A DNA stretch of 30,491 nt. Origin: a virus. Both the position numbers and the translations under genes were made by a program. The stretch is from positions 1 through 30,491 of the IMG/VR virus record IMGVR_UViG_3300045284_000094. One strand, written 5' to 3'. This document shows, one piece after another, positions 6,012 through 13,258 of this stretch (position 1 is its first letter; the number at the start of each line of letters is the position of its first letter). Below the pieces are notes generated by a model. That model did no database searches. It saw only the letters and a program-made list of their open reading frames with translations, and had not been told where the DNA came from.

Positions 6012-6263
6012 TTAGATGGTGGTAGGCAGCGCCTCGAATTCGTCTGATGGCGCCAACGCATCGGCTATCCAGCCCTCCGCGACCTTGGCGACCATCGTGC
6101 TATGCGAAATGCGCTGGCCATTGACCATAAACACGCGATACCACTTGATTTCCGCGCGCCGCCCAGCGTTGTGGTCGCGGTAGATCGCCAAGCGGTTGCC
6201 GGTAGCCTTGTGCCGAATGCGAACGATGCAATCGGATCGATCGGTGATTCTTACGTGCGCCAC
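6012..6263 (-). CDS. Hypothetical phage protein, first gene of leftward cassette
   Basis: An 83-aa protein (VAHVRITDRSDCIVRIRHKA, then IKWYRVFMVNGQRISHSTMV). Alternating polar and hydrophobic residues suggest a small β-sheet protein. The start chosen is GTG at 6263, with AGGAG 7 nt upstream; a longer ORF to 6368 would run through the promoter region and is rejected. It heads the leftward unit of 6263 to 5242. Function is not recognised. Confidence 0.55.
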   Translation of the reverse strand: MAHVRITDRSDCIVRIRHKATGNRLAIYRDHNAGRRAEIKWYRVFMVNGQRISHSTMVAKVAEGWIADALAPSDEFEALPTTI

Positions 6264-6302
6264 TGGGTATCTCCTAGCGGTTAGAAGGCGACGCCAATCG
6301 CC

Positions 6303-6349
6303 TTTACAAATGTCAAAATACACGAATGCGATCTTTTGACAAGTGTAAA
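6303..6349 (-). promoter_or_regulatory. Leftward cassette promoter with inverted-repeat operator
   Basis: An inverted repeat, TTTACAaaTGTCAAAA (6303-6318) against TTTTGACAagTGTAAA (6334-6349), 14 of 16 positions paired, has a 15-nt spacer. On the minus strand TTGTCA (6342-6337), 16 nt and TATTTT (6320-6315) form a promoter within the repeat. The stretch is AT-rich against its neighbours. A regulator dimer, possibly phage-encoded, is expected here. The remainder of 6264-6436 holds nothing else except copy 2 of the 11-mer. Confidence 0.5.
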
Positions 6350-6430
6350 ATCGCATGTCGCGTGTCAAGCAATCAATTAGGGCAGCGGAGATGCGCGTCT
6401 AAAGCCCAATAACCGCGCGGATTTGCAAAC

Positions 6431-6441
6431 GGTGCGTTGCG
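6431..6441 (+). promoter_or_regulatory. GGTGCGTTGCG motif, copy 2 (before small terminase)
   Basis: Same 11-mer, with ACGGTGCGTTGCGAGCA shared over 17 bp with copy 5 at 13031. No start codon sits 30 nt downstream. The small terminase ORF is open through the motif, and a TTG start at 6437 would lie inside it, so the real start is probably later. Confidence 0.45.
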
Positions 6442-6559
6442 AGCAAGCCACACATTCGGGCAATCCATCGCGCGTCCCGCATCGCGCCCGCGCTCTTTTC
6501 CTTCCGCAGGGAGCAAAGCGACCGAGGACCAGCGAAGCGAGCAAAGGCGAGCAAGCGCA

Positions 6560-7120
6560 GTGCAGGTCACACAAGCTTCGCAGTTGCCCGCTGTTCAACC
6601 AGCTCACCAGCGCACCAACGAGCCTAAGCCGGTCAAGATCACCGGCAAGGTCCGTGACGCCATCAACGCCATGGTGTGGGACGCGCTCCCACGCAAGCAG
6701 GCAGCCGAAAAGGCTGGTATCAGCGAACACGGTCTCTACAAGGCTCTGCGCAAGCCTCCCGTGCGCGCGTTCTATCTCAGCGAGTTGGAGGTGTTGCGAA
6801 CCAGCGAACGAGCGCGAAACATTCACACGCTTGCCGAGGTTCGCGACCAGACCACCAACCAGATGGCGCGGGTGCAGGCCGTCAAGGCGCTCGAACAGCT
6901 TGAAGACGTTCAACAATCCGCAGGCGCTCGGCACCAGTCGCCAGGCTTTGTGATCAACATCATCAGTCCGAGCGGCGGCGGCACCTTAAGTGCGCATCAA
7001 GCACAGATCGAGCCTAAGACGTTGAAAACGCTCGATGCAGACAGTTATCAGGCTGATAACGAGGCCCCGCCCGGGGGTGGGGGCGGGGGGAAAATCGGCG
7101 CGCGCTCCGACCGCTGGTAA
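6560..7120 (+). CDS. Putative terminase small subunit
   Basis: From GTG 6560 the product is 186 aa. Its core (KITGKVRDAINAMVWDALPR, KQAAEKAGISEHGLYKALRK, then AFYLSELEVLRTSERARNIH) is a homeodomain-like helix-turn-helix followed by long helices, the layout of small terminases that recognise phage DNA for packaging. Proteins of this type sit near terL in alphaproteobacterial phages, here 2 kb upstream. The C-terminus has GFVINIIS and ends in a six-glycine run coded by a G-rich tract. The start is uncertain: the frame is open to TTG 6437, but that region looks non-coding and contains copy 2 of the 11-mer. A non-terminase DNA-binding role remains possible. Confidence 0.6.
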   Translation: MQVTQASQLPAVQPAHQRTNEPKPVKITGKVRDAINAMVWDALPRKQAAEKAGISEHGLYKALRKPPVRAFYLSELEVLRTSERARNIHTLAEVRDQTTNQMARVQAVKALEQLEDVQQSAGARHQSPGFVINIISPSGGGTLSAHQAQIEPKTLKTLDADSYQADNEAPPGGGGGGKIGARSDRW

Positions 7121-7135
7121 GTCGCTCACGCAACT

Positions 7136-7167
7136 GGCGCCCATTTCTTCCGGGGCCTGATTTTTTT
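7136..7167 (+). terminator. Probable terminator after small terminase
   Basis: GGCGCCC (7136-7142) pairs with GGGGCC (7152-7157) with one bulge and a 9-nt loop; seven T follow at 7161-7167. It lies 15 nt after the small terminase stop and before copy 3 of the 11-mer, consistent with a transcription-unit boundary. A competing fold uses the T-run as a loop (CCGGGGCC with GGGCCCGG). Confidence 0.5.
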
Positions 7168-7213
7168 GGGGCCCGGATATTTCCGGAAAAATTCGGTGCA
7201 CGGCCTGTCGCTC

Positions 7214-7248
7214 GGTGCGTTGCGACGGTTGTCTGACATCTGCATCGT
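7214..7248 (+). promoter_or_regulatory. GGTGCGTTGCG motif, copy 3, with possible -10
   Basis: The motif (7214-7224) ends exactly 30 nt before the ATG at 7255. TTGCGA (7220-7225), 17 nt and CATCGT (7243-7248) would be -35 and -10, placing transcription start about at the ATG. The flank ACGGT is shared with copy 1. It would serve the terminase operon (7255-10626 and beyond). Confidence 0.5.
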
Positions 7249-7254
7249 GCGGGG

Positions 7255-7434
7255 ATGGTTGATCGTCCCGAGCATCCGAGCAAGCGCCCGATCCGCCGCG
7301 AGAGAACGTGCGGCCGCGGTTATTGGAACACGCCGAACGTGGGTCCGCAGACGCCGCGCCTGCAACAGCCCCAGCCCAAGGACGCCATCGGCTTCGGCGT
7401 CCGTCACGAGCTGCGGGCCGAGGACGACGAATGA
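7255..7434 (+). CDS. Small basic protein, first gene of terminase operon
   Basis: A 59-aa ORF (MVDRPEHPSKRPIRRERTCG, then GYWNTPNVGPQTPRLQQPQP, ending ELRAEDDE). It is supported by a start exactly 30 nt after the 11-mer, as for the genes at 17004 and 27392, and by an ATGA overlap with the next gene. There is no Shine-Dalgarno at a usable distance: GGGG touches the ATG. Proline- and arginine-rich, likely unstructured; function unknown. Confidence 0.6.
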   Translation: MVDRPEHPSKRPIRRERTCGRGYWNTPNVGPQTPRLQQPQPKDAIGFGVRHELRAEDDE

Positions 7435-7619
7435 CCGACACCGCGGCCTTCCCCGACGACATCCCGGCCGAGCTGCGCACCGAGCGGGTCACGATCCGGC
7501 TTGAGCCTGAGTTGCGGCGCGCGGTGCGGGCGGCGGCGGCGCGGGAGAGCCGCAGCGAGAGCGGGTTCGTGCGCAAGGCGCTGGTCGACCGGTTGAGCGG
7601 GGAGGGGGCTGATGGCTGA
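7431..7619 (+). CDS. Ribbon-helix-helix (CopG/Arc-like) protein
   Basis: A 62-aa protein. TERVTIRLEPELRRAVRAAA gives the β-strand and first helix, and ESRSESGFVRKALVDRL the second helix of a ribbon-helix-helix DNA-binding dimer. The start at 7431 is set by the ATGA overlap with the upstream gene; the longer reading is discarded. It could regulate the late unit it lies in. No toxin partner is apparent, although the next small gene is unknown. Confidence 0.75.
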   Translation: MTDTAAFPDDIPAELRTERVTIRLEPELRRAVRAAAARESRSESGFVRKALVDRLSGEGADG

Positions 7620-7815
7620 CACGGCGGACCAGGTTCGGAACTATGCCCCGCCGGCGCCGCCGGTCGAGCCCGATTACTACAACGGGCTGGCGCGCGAGCT
7701 CGTGGTGCTGGCGATGAACCGGCTGGGCCGCGGCGACGATGTCAAGGTGCGCGCGTTCCTGGACGCGGCGCGCCACATTTTGGACCTGGACCGGATGGTG
7801 AAGGTGCGGAAATGA
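7612..7815 (+). CDS. Small helical phage protein
   Basis: A 67-aa protein overlapping the ribbon-helix-helix gene by 8 bp, with a GGAGGGGG ribosome site. After a proline-rich start it has YYNGLARELVVLAMNRLGRG and VKVRAFLDAARHILDLDRMV, two amphipathic helices. No known family. It is coupled to neighbours at both ends. Confidence 0.6.
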   Translation: MADTADQVRNYAPPAPPVEPDYYNGLARELVVLAMNRLGRGDDVKVRAFLDAARHILDLDRMVKVRK

Positions 7816-7940
7816 AAGACCACATCGCGACCGGCTGGCGCCGGCATCGGGTGACGCGCGGCCCTTTCGGACGGCGGCGGCCGAGCGCCTGGATGCGGTT
7901 TGCGCCGAGGCGGTGGAAAAATTCGGAGGTGCGCGCATGA
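7812..7940 (+). CDS. Very small basic protein
   Basis: A 42-aa ORF (MKDHIATGWRRHRVTRGPFG, ending WKNSEVRA) with ATGA overlaps at both its start (7812) and end (7937). A quarter of residues are Arg, and there are three Trp. The perfect coupling on both sides is the main support; a purely chance ORF in GC-rich sequence cannot be excluded. Confidence 0.5.
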   Translation: MKDHIATGWRRHRVTRGPFGRRRPSAWMRFAPRRWKNSEVRA

Positions 7941-8188
7941 CGGATCGATTGGCCGAGAAGCTGGCGCGGGCCGCCGGTGTCGCGCAGCGGGCGACGGCGA
8001 AGATCGAGGAGCGCGCGGATGCGCTGATCGCGCGGGAGACGGCGATCGAGGGGCGCACCAACGCCGTGTTCGCGCCGCACGAGGGCATCCTGGCCGCGGC
8101 CGAGAAGGGGCTGGACGACGTGGAGGCGAAGTTGAAGCTTCTGAGCAACGACCCTTTGGCCGGCTCAGGGAATTCGTCGGGAGCGTGA
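7937..8188 (+). CDS. Small coiled-coil phage protein
   Basis: An 83-aa, mostly helical protein (AEKLARAAGVAQRATAKIEE, then DALIARETAIEGRTNAVFAP) with a C-terminal heptad pattern (AAAEKGLDDVEAKLKLL). GGAGG lies 7 nt before ATG 7937, which decides this start over the upstream GTG at 7913. Probably a dimerising accessory protein; role unknown. Confidence 0.6.
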   Translation: MTDRLAEKLARAAGVAQRATAKIEERADALIARETAIEGRTNAVFAPHEGILAAAEKGLDDVEAKLKLLSNDPLAGSGNSSGA

Positions 8189-8191
8189 GAC

Positions 8192-8446
8192 ATGAACGGC
8201 GGCCGTTTTTCTCACAACGCCCGGGATGAGGCCCATGCACGCGCTGTGCTGGCCCGCAACGCTGCCAATCTCCCAAAATCCGTCGTAGCGCAGCTTTCGG
8301 CGGCTCTTGACTGCATCCCGATCTACAAAGACGGCATTGTCACCTTGCGCGCGGAATGGTGCCTGCCGGAGAAACGGGCAGAGCCGCCGTATGAGGTCGC
8401 CGCCTACGCGCGCGTCTCGGTCGAATTCATGCCGGTGAATGAGTGA
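8192..8446 (+). CDS. Hypothetical phage protein
   Basis: An 84-aa protein with GGGAG upstream of the ATG. The N-terminal half is helical (RDEAHARAVLARNAANLPKS), the second half likely β (PIYKDGIVTLRAEWCLPEKR, YARVSVEFMPVNE). No recognised family. Its stop overlaps the next gene. Confidence 0.5.
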   Translation: MNGGRFSHNARDEAHARAVLARNAANLPKSVVAQLSAALDCIPIYKDGIVTLRAEWCLPEKRAEPPYEVAAYARVSVEFMPVNE

Positions 8447-9107
8447 GGGCTTGATGCCGGAACTGAACGACACCGTCGAATTCCACAAAATACCGCCGGC
8501 GTTCGTCGAGACCTACCGCCGCGAGCTGTTGGATTGGGCCGCGAATTTTCGGAGCATCGGGCCGGTGCTTGAATTGAAGCTGCTGCGCGTGCCCGGCGAC
8601 AGCGTGCTCGACCTTGGCTTTGTGGAGCGCGCGACCGTCATGTGCGAGCCGCGCCAGGAATCTGCCGACAAGGTGAAATTGGTGATTTCGCCGGCGTCCG
8701 GCTTCGACATCGAGATCATTCAGCAGCACACCGATCGCCTGCCGCAGATCAGGGCGGCGCGCGCGGTGGCGGCGCGCCGCTGGGCCAACAGCAATGTTCC
8801 GGTGGCGGTGGTGTTCGAGCGCATACCCGACGCCTTCCTGGTCCATTACCAGACGCAATTCCAGACCTGGGGCGCCGAATTCAAGGATCGCGGCCGCCGC
8901 TGCGCCATCCGCCTGGAGCGCGCGCCGGGCGAAAAACCGCAGAAGGACGAGGAGGGGCGCGACATCATGGAGGGCGTCTGGTTCGACGCCACGGTCGATT
9001 ACGAGAACCCGGCCGCACCCAAGCTCGTCGTTCGCCCGGCCAGCGCCTTCGCCGAGGAGCAGATCGAAAAGCATCTGCGCAAGATGAAGCCGCATTGGAA
9101 CGACTGA
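8439..9107 (+). CDS. Two-repeat phage protein before large terminase
   Basis: A 222-aa protein of unknown function built from an internal duplication. Residues 13-101 (VEFHKIPPAFVETYRRELLD, VPGDSVLDL, KVKLVISPASGF) align with 124-217 (VVFERIPDAFLVHYQTQFQT, APGEKPQKD, PKLVVRPASAF). Each unit predicts strand-helix-strands. The ATG at 8439 overlaps the previous gene by 8 bp; ATG 8454, with GAGG upstream, is an equally good start giving MPELNDTV. It ends one base before the terminase GTG, so it may act with packaging or head assembly. Confidence 0.6.
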   Translation: MSEGLMPELNDTVEFHKIPPAFVETYRRELLDWAANFRSIGPVLELKLLRVPGDSVLDLGFVERATVMCEPRQESADKVKLVISPASGFDIEIIQQHTDRLPQIRAARAVAARRWANSNVPVAVVFERIPDAFLVHYQTQFQTWGAEFKDRGRRCAIRLERAPGEKPQKDEEGRDIMEGVWFDATVDYENPAAPKLVVRPASAFAEEQIEKHLRKMKPHWND

Positions 9108-9108
9108 G

Positions 9109-10626
9109 GTGACCGACCCCGACGATCCGCGCCGGCATTTCCAGGTCCAGGGCGGCACCAAGCTCTGCGACTTCATCATGTCGGATCGCGGCGTCGACGT
9201 GATCGAAGGCCCGCTCGGTTCCGGCAAGACCCACGGCCTGTTCGCGCGGCTGATGCGGCATGCCCAGCAGCAGCGGCCGTCGACACTGGACGAGTTGCGC
9301 AAGACCCGTTGGGCCGTGGTGCGCAACTCATATCCCGACCTGAAACGCTCGACGATTCGGACGTGGAACGAGATCGCGCCCGAGCACGTCTACGGCAAGA
9401 TGAACTGGTCGGTGCCGCCGTCGCACCGGTTGCGCTGGGACGACATCCTGATCGAGATCGACTTCCTGGCGCTCGACAAGCCCGAGGACGTGCGCAAGCT
9501 GCGCTCGACCGAATACACCGGCATCGTGTTCAACGAACTGCAATACATCGACAAGGCGATCTTCGACGAGGCCGACAGCCGGCTACGCTATCCGCCGCGC
9601 AGCGAGGGCGGCGCCACCTGGCGCGGTATCTTTGCCGACGCCAATGCGCCGGACGAGGATCACTGGCTCGCCATCATGACCGGGCAGGTCGACCTGCCGC
9701 CTGGCCTGACCGACGAGGACGCCGCGGCGCTGGGCAAATGGCCGGAGGAATGGGGCTTTCACCTGCAGCCGCCGGCGCTGATCGAGGAGATGGACCAGCA
9801 GGGCCGCGTCACCGGCTACAAGGTCAATCCGCACGCCGAAAATATTCAGAACCTCGACCCCGACTATTACTCCAAGCAGATCATCGGCAAGACCAAGGCC
9901 TGGATCGACTCGCGCCTGATGGTGCGCGTGGTGCTGGTGGTCGAGGGATCGCCGGTCTGGCCCATGTTCCGCGTCGAGACCCATGTATCGCGCGACGTGC
10001 TGGTGCCGAACCCGAACTATGACGTTGCGGTCGGGCTCGACTTCGGCCGCCAGCCAGCCGCGATCGCCGGCCAGAGCATCAACCAGCGCGCGCTCATTCA
10101 GAACGAATTGATCGGGCACAACGAGGGCGCAGTGACGTTCGCGCCGAAAGTGAGGCGCTGGCTCGCGCTGAACTATCCGACGACACCGTTGGATAAAATC
10201 CAATTCTGGGGTGACCCGAAGGGCCAGGACAGGACCCAGAACGACGAGCGTACCGCCTACGAGATTTTCGAGGCACACGGGATGAAGGTGCGCGCGCCGC
10301 CGAACCTCAAGCAGAACATGATCGAGACCCGCGTCGGCGCGGTCGCGGCGCTGCTCGGCGAGATGTATGACGGTCGCCCGCGGTTCGTGCTGTCGCCGAA
10401 ATGCTTCAAGCTCAAGGTCGCGATGGCCGGCCGCTACTTCAATGAGAAGGACGAGACCGGGATATTGAAGCCCAACAAGGGCCCCTATTCCAATCCGGCC
10501 GACGCGCTGCAATATCTGGCGCTCGGCATGGGCGAGGGTCGCCGGATGATGGGGCGCGCGCCGTTCGACCAGGTCGGGCCGGTGCAGGTCTATAAGCGCA
10601 AATCGATGCGGAGGGTGACGGCGTGA
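9109..10626 (+). CDS. terL: Terminase large subunit
   Basis: The 505-aa packaging motor. Walker A is GPLGSGKT (34-41); the Walker B region is GIVFNELQYI (138-147) with E143 as the likely catalytic acid. The C-terminal RNase H-like nuclease begins VAVGLDFGRQP, with D311 as a metal ligand, and continues through WGDPKGQDR. Length fits podovirus terminases. It cuts concatemeric DNA and drives it into the prohead through the portal at 11271. The start is GTG 9109, one base after the previous stop; no good ribosome site, so coupling is likely. The stop overlaps the next GTG (GTGA). Confidence 0.93.
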   Translation: MTDPDDPRRHFQVQGGTKLCDFIMSDRGVDVIEGPLGSGKTHGLFARLMRHAQQQRPSTLDELRKTRWAVVRNSYPDLKRSTIRTWNEIAPEHVYGKMNWSVPPSHRLRWDDILIEIDFLALDKPEDVRKLRSTEYTGIVFNELQYIDKAIFDEADSRLRYPPRSEGGATWRGIFADANAPDEDHWLAIMTGQVDLPPGLTDEDAAALGKWPEEWGFHLQPPALIEEMDQQGRVTGYKVNPHAENIQNLDPDYYSKQIIGKTKAWIDSRLMVRVVLVVEGSPVWPMFRVETHVSRDVLVPNPNYDVAVGLDFGRQPAAIAGQSINQRALIQNELIGHNEGAVTFAPKVRRWLALNYPTTPLDKIQFWGDPKGQDRTQNDERTAYEIFEAHGMKVRAPPNLKQNMIETRVGAVAALLGEMYDGRPRFVLSPKCFKLKVAMAGRYFNEKDETGILKPNKGPYSNPADALQYLALGMGEGRRMMGRAPFDQVGPVQVYKRKSMRRVTA

Positions 10627-11075
10627 TCCGCGTCGTCGAAGGCCCGCTGATTTCGCAACCCCTCATCTGGAATCTCGTATTCGAGCGCAAGTCGCTGTCG
10701 TGGTGGTCGCATCTCGCGCTCGGCCGCTACAAGCATGTGCGCGCCTACGGCTATGTGCCGTTCCTGCATGTCTGGCAGTTCGTCGACATCGGGCTGCGCG
10801 GCTTCGACGTGTTCGTGGCCGCCGACGGCGCGCCGGCCAATGCCGTGATCAGGACATGGATCGAGCACGCCGACGTGCTGCGGATTGCGCCGCGCCGCGA
10901 CGGCGTCCGCCGCCTGCCGGTGCTGGGCTGGTGCGTGCCGGCGATGCGCCGGCTGACCGGCGTTCCCGGTGGTGCGTTGCGGCCCGACGCCTTTTTCGCA
11001 GAGTGCCTTCGAAACGGTGCCACGCCGTTCGAGGCCATCGATGGACGCCCCGAAATATCGACAGCCCGCGCTTGA
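10623..11075 (+). CDS. Conserved phage protein after terL
   Basis: A 150-aa protein of a type often found beside podovirus terL genes. Recognisable blocks are LSWWSHLALGRYKHVRAYGY (25-44), WQFVDIG, LGWCVPAMRRLTGV (101-114) and GGALRPDAFFAECLRNG (116-132). H38 and C104 recall a cysteine-hydrolase-like fold, but no activity can be claimed. GTG start overlapping the terminase stop. The codons for G117-R120 are copy 4 of the 11-mer, with codons (GGT, TTG) that are rare in this gene. Its last 35 bp overlap the next gene. Confidence 0.6.
   Translation: MIRVVEGPLISQPLIWNLVFERKSLSWWSHLALGRYKHVRAYGYVPFLHVWQFVDIGLRGFDVFVAADGAPANAVIRTWIEHADVLRIAPRRDGVRRLPVLGWCVPAMRRLTGVPGGALRPDAFFAECLRNGATPFEAIDGRPEISTARA
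10971..10981 (+). promoter_or_regulatory. GGTGCGTTGCG motif, copy 4 (inside a gene)
   Basis: The copy lies in coding sequence, reading Gly-Ala-Leu-Arg. It shares GCCC after the core with copy 6 (16963). TTGCGG, 16 nt and CAGAGT (10999-11004) would place a transcript start about 30 nt before ATG 11041, leading into the portal gene. Confidence 0.35.
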
Positions 11076-11271
11076 CCCCGCCTATGCGCAACTCATGGCG
11101 GACAGCAAGCAGCAGGATATCGACGCCATCCAGGCGCGCGTGCGCGGCGACACCGCCTCGCTGACAGCCCGCTACGGCACGCTGACCTCCGGCGATAATG
11201 CCGGCATCCTCGCGCGCTACGGCGCGCAACTCGCCATGGCCGGCGCCGGCACCATGCCCAGGACCGCGTGA
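11041..11271 (+). CDS. Small protein before the portal
   Basis: A 76-aa protein (MDAPKYRQPALDPAYAQLMA, then QDIDAIQARVRGDTASLTAR, ending MPRTA). The C-terminal GDNAGILARYGAQLAMAGAG is helical and hydrophobic. GAGG lies 8 nt before the ATG, which sits inside the end of the preceding gene. The TGA overlaps the portal ATG. Function unknown, probably a structural or assembly accessory. Confidence 0.6.
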   Translation: MDAPKYRQPALDPAYAQLMADSKQQDIDAIQARVRGDTASLTARYGTLTSGDNAGILARYGAQLAMAGAGTMPRTA

Positions 11272-12899
11272 TGGCGAAGCAGCCGGCGCCCGCGCAGCCC
11301 GAAAATACGCTTGAGCGCGAGGCCAACGACCGGCTGCACGAGGCGCAGCAACGCAAGAACGTGCGCGTGGTCGACTACAAGGAGGCCTATTTCTTCGCCG
11401 CGCCCGACCGCCAGCGCCAGATCAGTTCGCAGTCGCAGCCCTCGACCACGCCGATGTTCGACGCGCCCGAGCTCAACACCGACCTGGCATTCCAGCTCTG
11501 CGCCGATTTCACCACCGAGGTGATCAACACCTATCTGCCCGAGGCGCAGAACTGGTGCGAGCGCAAGGCCGGCGAGGGCGTCAGCGAGGACGCGTTCAGC
11601 GCGGTCGCCGACGAGGTGCGCGCCGCCGACAAGAAGATTTTCGAGGCGATCCGGGCGTCGAATTTCTATTCCGAGATCGCCAAGGCGTTCAATCCCGACC
11701 TCGCCATCGCCGGCACCGGGCTGTTCATCGACCGTCCGCGGCCGGGCCAGCCGATCCAGGTGCTCGCCGTGCCGATGCGGGAAATGGAGATCAACCTCGG
11801 CCCCGACGGCGAGAACGACGACCGCTTCATCGTCAAATACACCCGCAATTCCTACGTGCAAAAGCTGGTCGGGCCCGGTGCCTGGGCCAAGGTCGGCGCC
11901 GAGCTCAAGGCCAAGATCGCGGCCAAGCCGGCCGAGCGCACCGAAGTGCGCTGGGGCTGGTGGCGGCTGTGGGAGGACGTGAGCGACGAGGTCTGGCAGC
12001 ACGTCATCATGATCGGCGAAAAGCTGATCGACAGCGCGGTGCTCAAAGGCGAGGGCTGCTGCGCGTTCCTGGTGATGCGCTTCAACCCGTCGGCGGACTG
12101 GCCGTGGGCGATCGGGCCGATGATCCAAGGCCTGCCGACCTTGCGCCAGGTCGACGAGTGGGAGCGGCAGATTCCCGAGGCGGTGGAGCGCGCCACAAAC
12201 CCGGCGATCAAATATCCCGACGACGGCGTGACCAACGTCGAGCAGGGCTTGGAGGCCGGCAAGGGTTATCCGACGCGGCCCGGCAGCGGTCCCGACTTCG
12301 GCCCGATCTATCAGCAGCCGTCGATCGACCCCGCCATCGTCGACATGGACCGCAAGGAGCACCGGCTCAAGAAGACGTTCTATTGCGACCACCCCGAGCA
12401 GACCGGCGACACGCCGCCGACCCTGGGGCAATGGCTCGACGAGTTGGCGCGGATGCAGCGCCGCATCGGCACCGCCGGCTACTCGTTCTGGCGGGAAGGC
12501 CCGATGCGGATTTTCCTGCGGTTCAAGTACCTGCTTGAAGTGGCCGGCACCATCAAGGCGGTGGCCGACAAGTCCGGCCGCATGGTCTCGACCCAGCCCT
12601 ACAATCCGACGCAGCGCGCCGCCGAGCAGCAGGAGATCGCGACCGCGGTACAGTGCGCGCAGATCATGGGGCAGATGTTCCCGGAGGAATTCAAGCTCTG
12701 GATCGACGGCAAGCTCACGATGCAGGCCTTCATCGCCAAGATGCGGACTTCCGGGCTGCTCAAGATGCGCAATCCGGAGGAGGTTGAGAATGCGCTCGGC
12801 CAGATCAAGCAGCTCGTGATGGGGCGCCAGCGGCCGGGCGAGCCGTCTGCTCCGAGCGCGGCGCCGACGCAGGGAGCCGGTGCACCGGCGGCGATATGA
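11271..12899 (+). CDS. Portal (head-tail connector) protein, T7-type
   Basis: A 542-aa protein fitting the podovirus head-tail connector family. Typical features are the N-terminal EREANDRLHEAQQRKNVRVV, the crown/stem helices (PQ-rich IYQQPSIDPAIVDMDRKEHR), and the C-terminal helical barrel (QQEIATAVQCAQIMGQMFPE). It forms the dodecameric ring at one capsid vertex through which terminase pumps DNA and to which the tail attaches. ATG 11271 shares its A with the preceding stop; an in-frame GTG at 11268 is the alternative. It is followed by ATGA overlap with the next gene. Confidence 0.85.
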   Translation: MAKQPAPAQPENTLEREANDRLHEAQQRKNVRVVDYKEAYFFAAPDRQRQISSQSQPSTTPMFDAPELNTDLAFQLCADFTTEVINTYLPEAQNWCERKAGEGVSEDAFSAVADEVRAADKKIFEAIRASNFYSEIAKAFNPDLAIAGTGLFIDRPRPGQPIQVLAVPMREMEINLGPDGENDDRFIVKYTRNSYVQKLVGPGAWAKVGAELKAKIAAKPAERTEVRWGWWRLWEDVSDEVWQHVIMIGEKLIDSAVLKGEGCCAFLVMRFNPSADWPWAIGPMIQGLPTLRQVDEWERQIPEAVERATNPAIKYPDDGVTNVEQGLEAGKGYPTRPGSGPDFGPIYQQPSIDPAIVDMDRKEHRLKKTFYCDHPEQTGDTPPTLGQWLDELARMQRRIGTAGYSFWREGPMRIFLRFKYLLEVAGTIKAVADKSGRMVSTQPYNPTQRAAEQQEIATAVQCAQIMGQMFPEEFKLWIDGKLTMQAFIAKMRTSGLLKMRNPEEVENALGQIKQLVMGRQRPGEPSAPSAAPTQGAGAPAAI

Positions 12900-13258
12900 C
12901 CGACGAAATCGACGACGACGCGATCAAGGAAGCCTGGGACGCCATCGCGCGCACGCCCGCCGGCGCCGTGGCGTACGGCCACATGCAGCGGGTCGCGATC
13001 GGGCTGCTCGCCACCCCCGACCCCTCCGACGGTGCGTTGCGAGCAGAATTCGGCCGCCGCAGTCTCGCGCACGATCTGATGCGGCTCATGCGCAAGGGAA
13101 TCGACGAAAGTGGCGGACGATCCGGCAAATCCAGCGGCAAGCGCAGCGAGCGCCTCCTCGTCTTCCGCGTCCGCGAGCCCGTCAGCGTCAGCCGCCGCGA
13201 ATCCGCCCGCGACCACATCATCCGAACAGACCCGGAGCTCAAGCCCCGGGGCGGCTGA
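12896..13258 (+). CDS. Bbp19-like small phage protein
   Basis: A 120-aa protein beginning with an ATGA overlap. Residues 12-75 (EAWDAIARTPAGAVAYGHMQ, then EFGRRSLAHDLMRLMRKGID) resemble the short Bbp19-type family found between portal and capsid genes in BPP-1-like phages. The remaining 45 residues are Arg/Ser-rich and overlap the scaffold gene in another frame for 149 bp; they are probably not conserved and may reflect loss of an earlier stop. Residues GALR (46-49) are coded by copy 5 of the 11-mer. Confidence 0.6.
   Translation: MTDEIDDDAIKEAWDAIARTPAGAVAYGHMQRVAIGLLATPDPSDGALRAEFGRRSLAHDLMRLMRKGIDESGGRSGKSSGKRSERLLVFRVREPVSVSRRESARDHIIRTDPELKPRGG
13031..13041 (+). promoter_or_regulatory. 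GGTGCGTTGCG motif, copy 5 (inside a gene)
   Basis: This copy reads GGT-GCG-TTG-CGA in frame (Gly-Ala-Leu-Arg). It shares 17 bp with copy 2. TTGCGA, 17 nt and CAGTCT (13060-13065) would start a transcript about 40 nt before the scaffold GTG, feeding the capsid genes that are needed in quantity. Confidence 0.35.

Noticed and set aside
7067-7092. G-rich tract at the end of the small terminase gene
   Set aside because: It codes for a plausible Gly run; it could form a quadruplex or be a sequencing-error site, but nothing supports a function.
11217-12431. Long antisense ORF opposite the portal (similar ones at 18469-19896 and 20423-21994)
   Set aside because: Third-position GC bias leaves few stops on the antisense strand; sequences are His/Arg/Asp-rich and match no fold.
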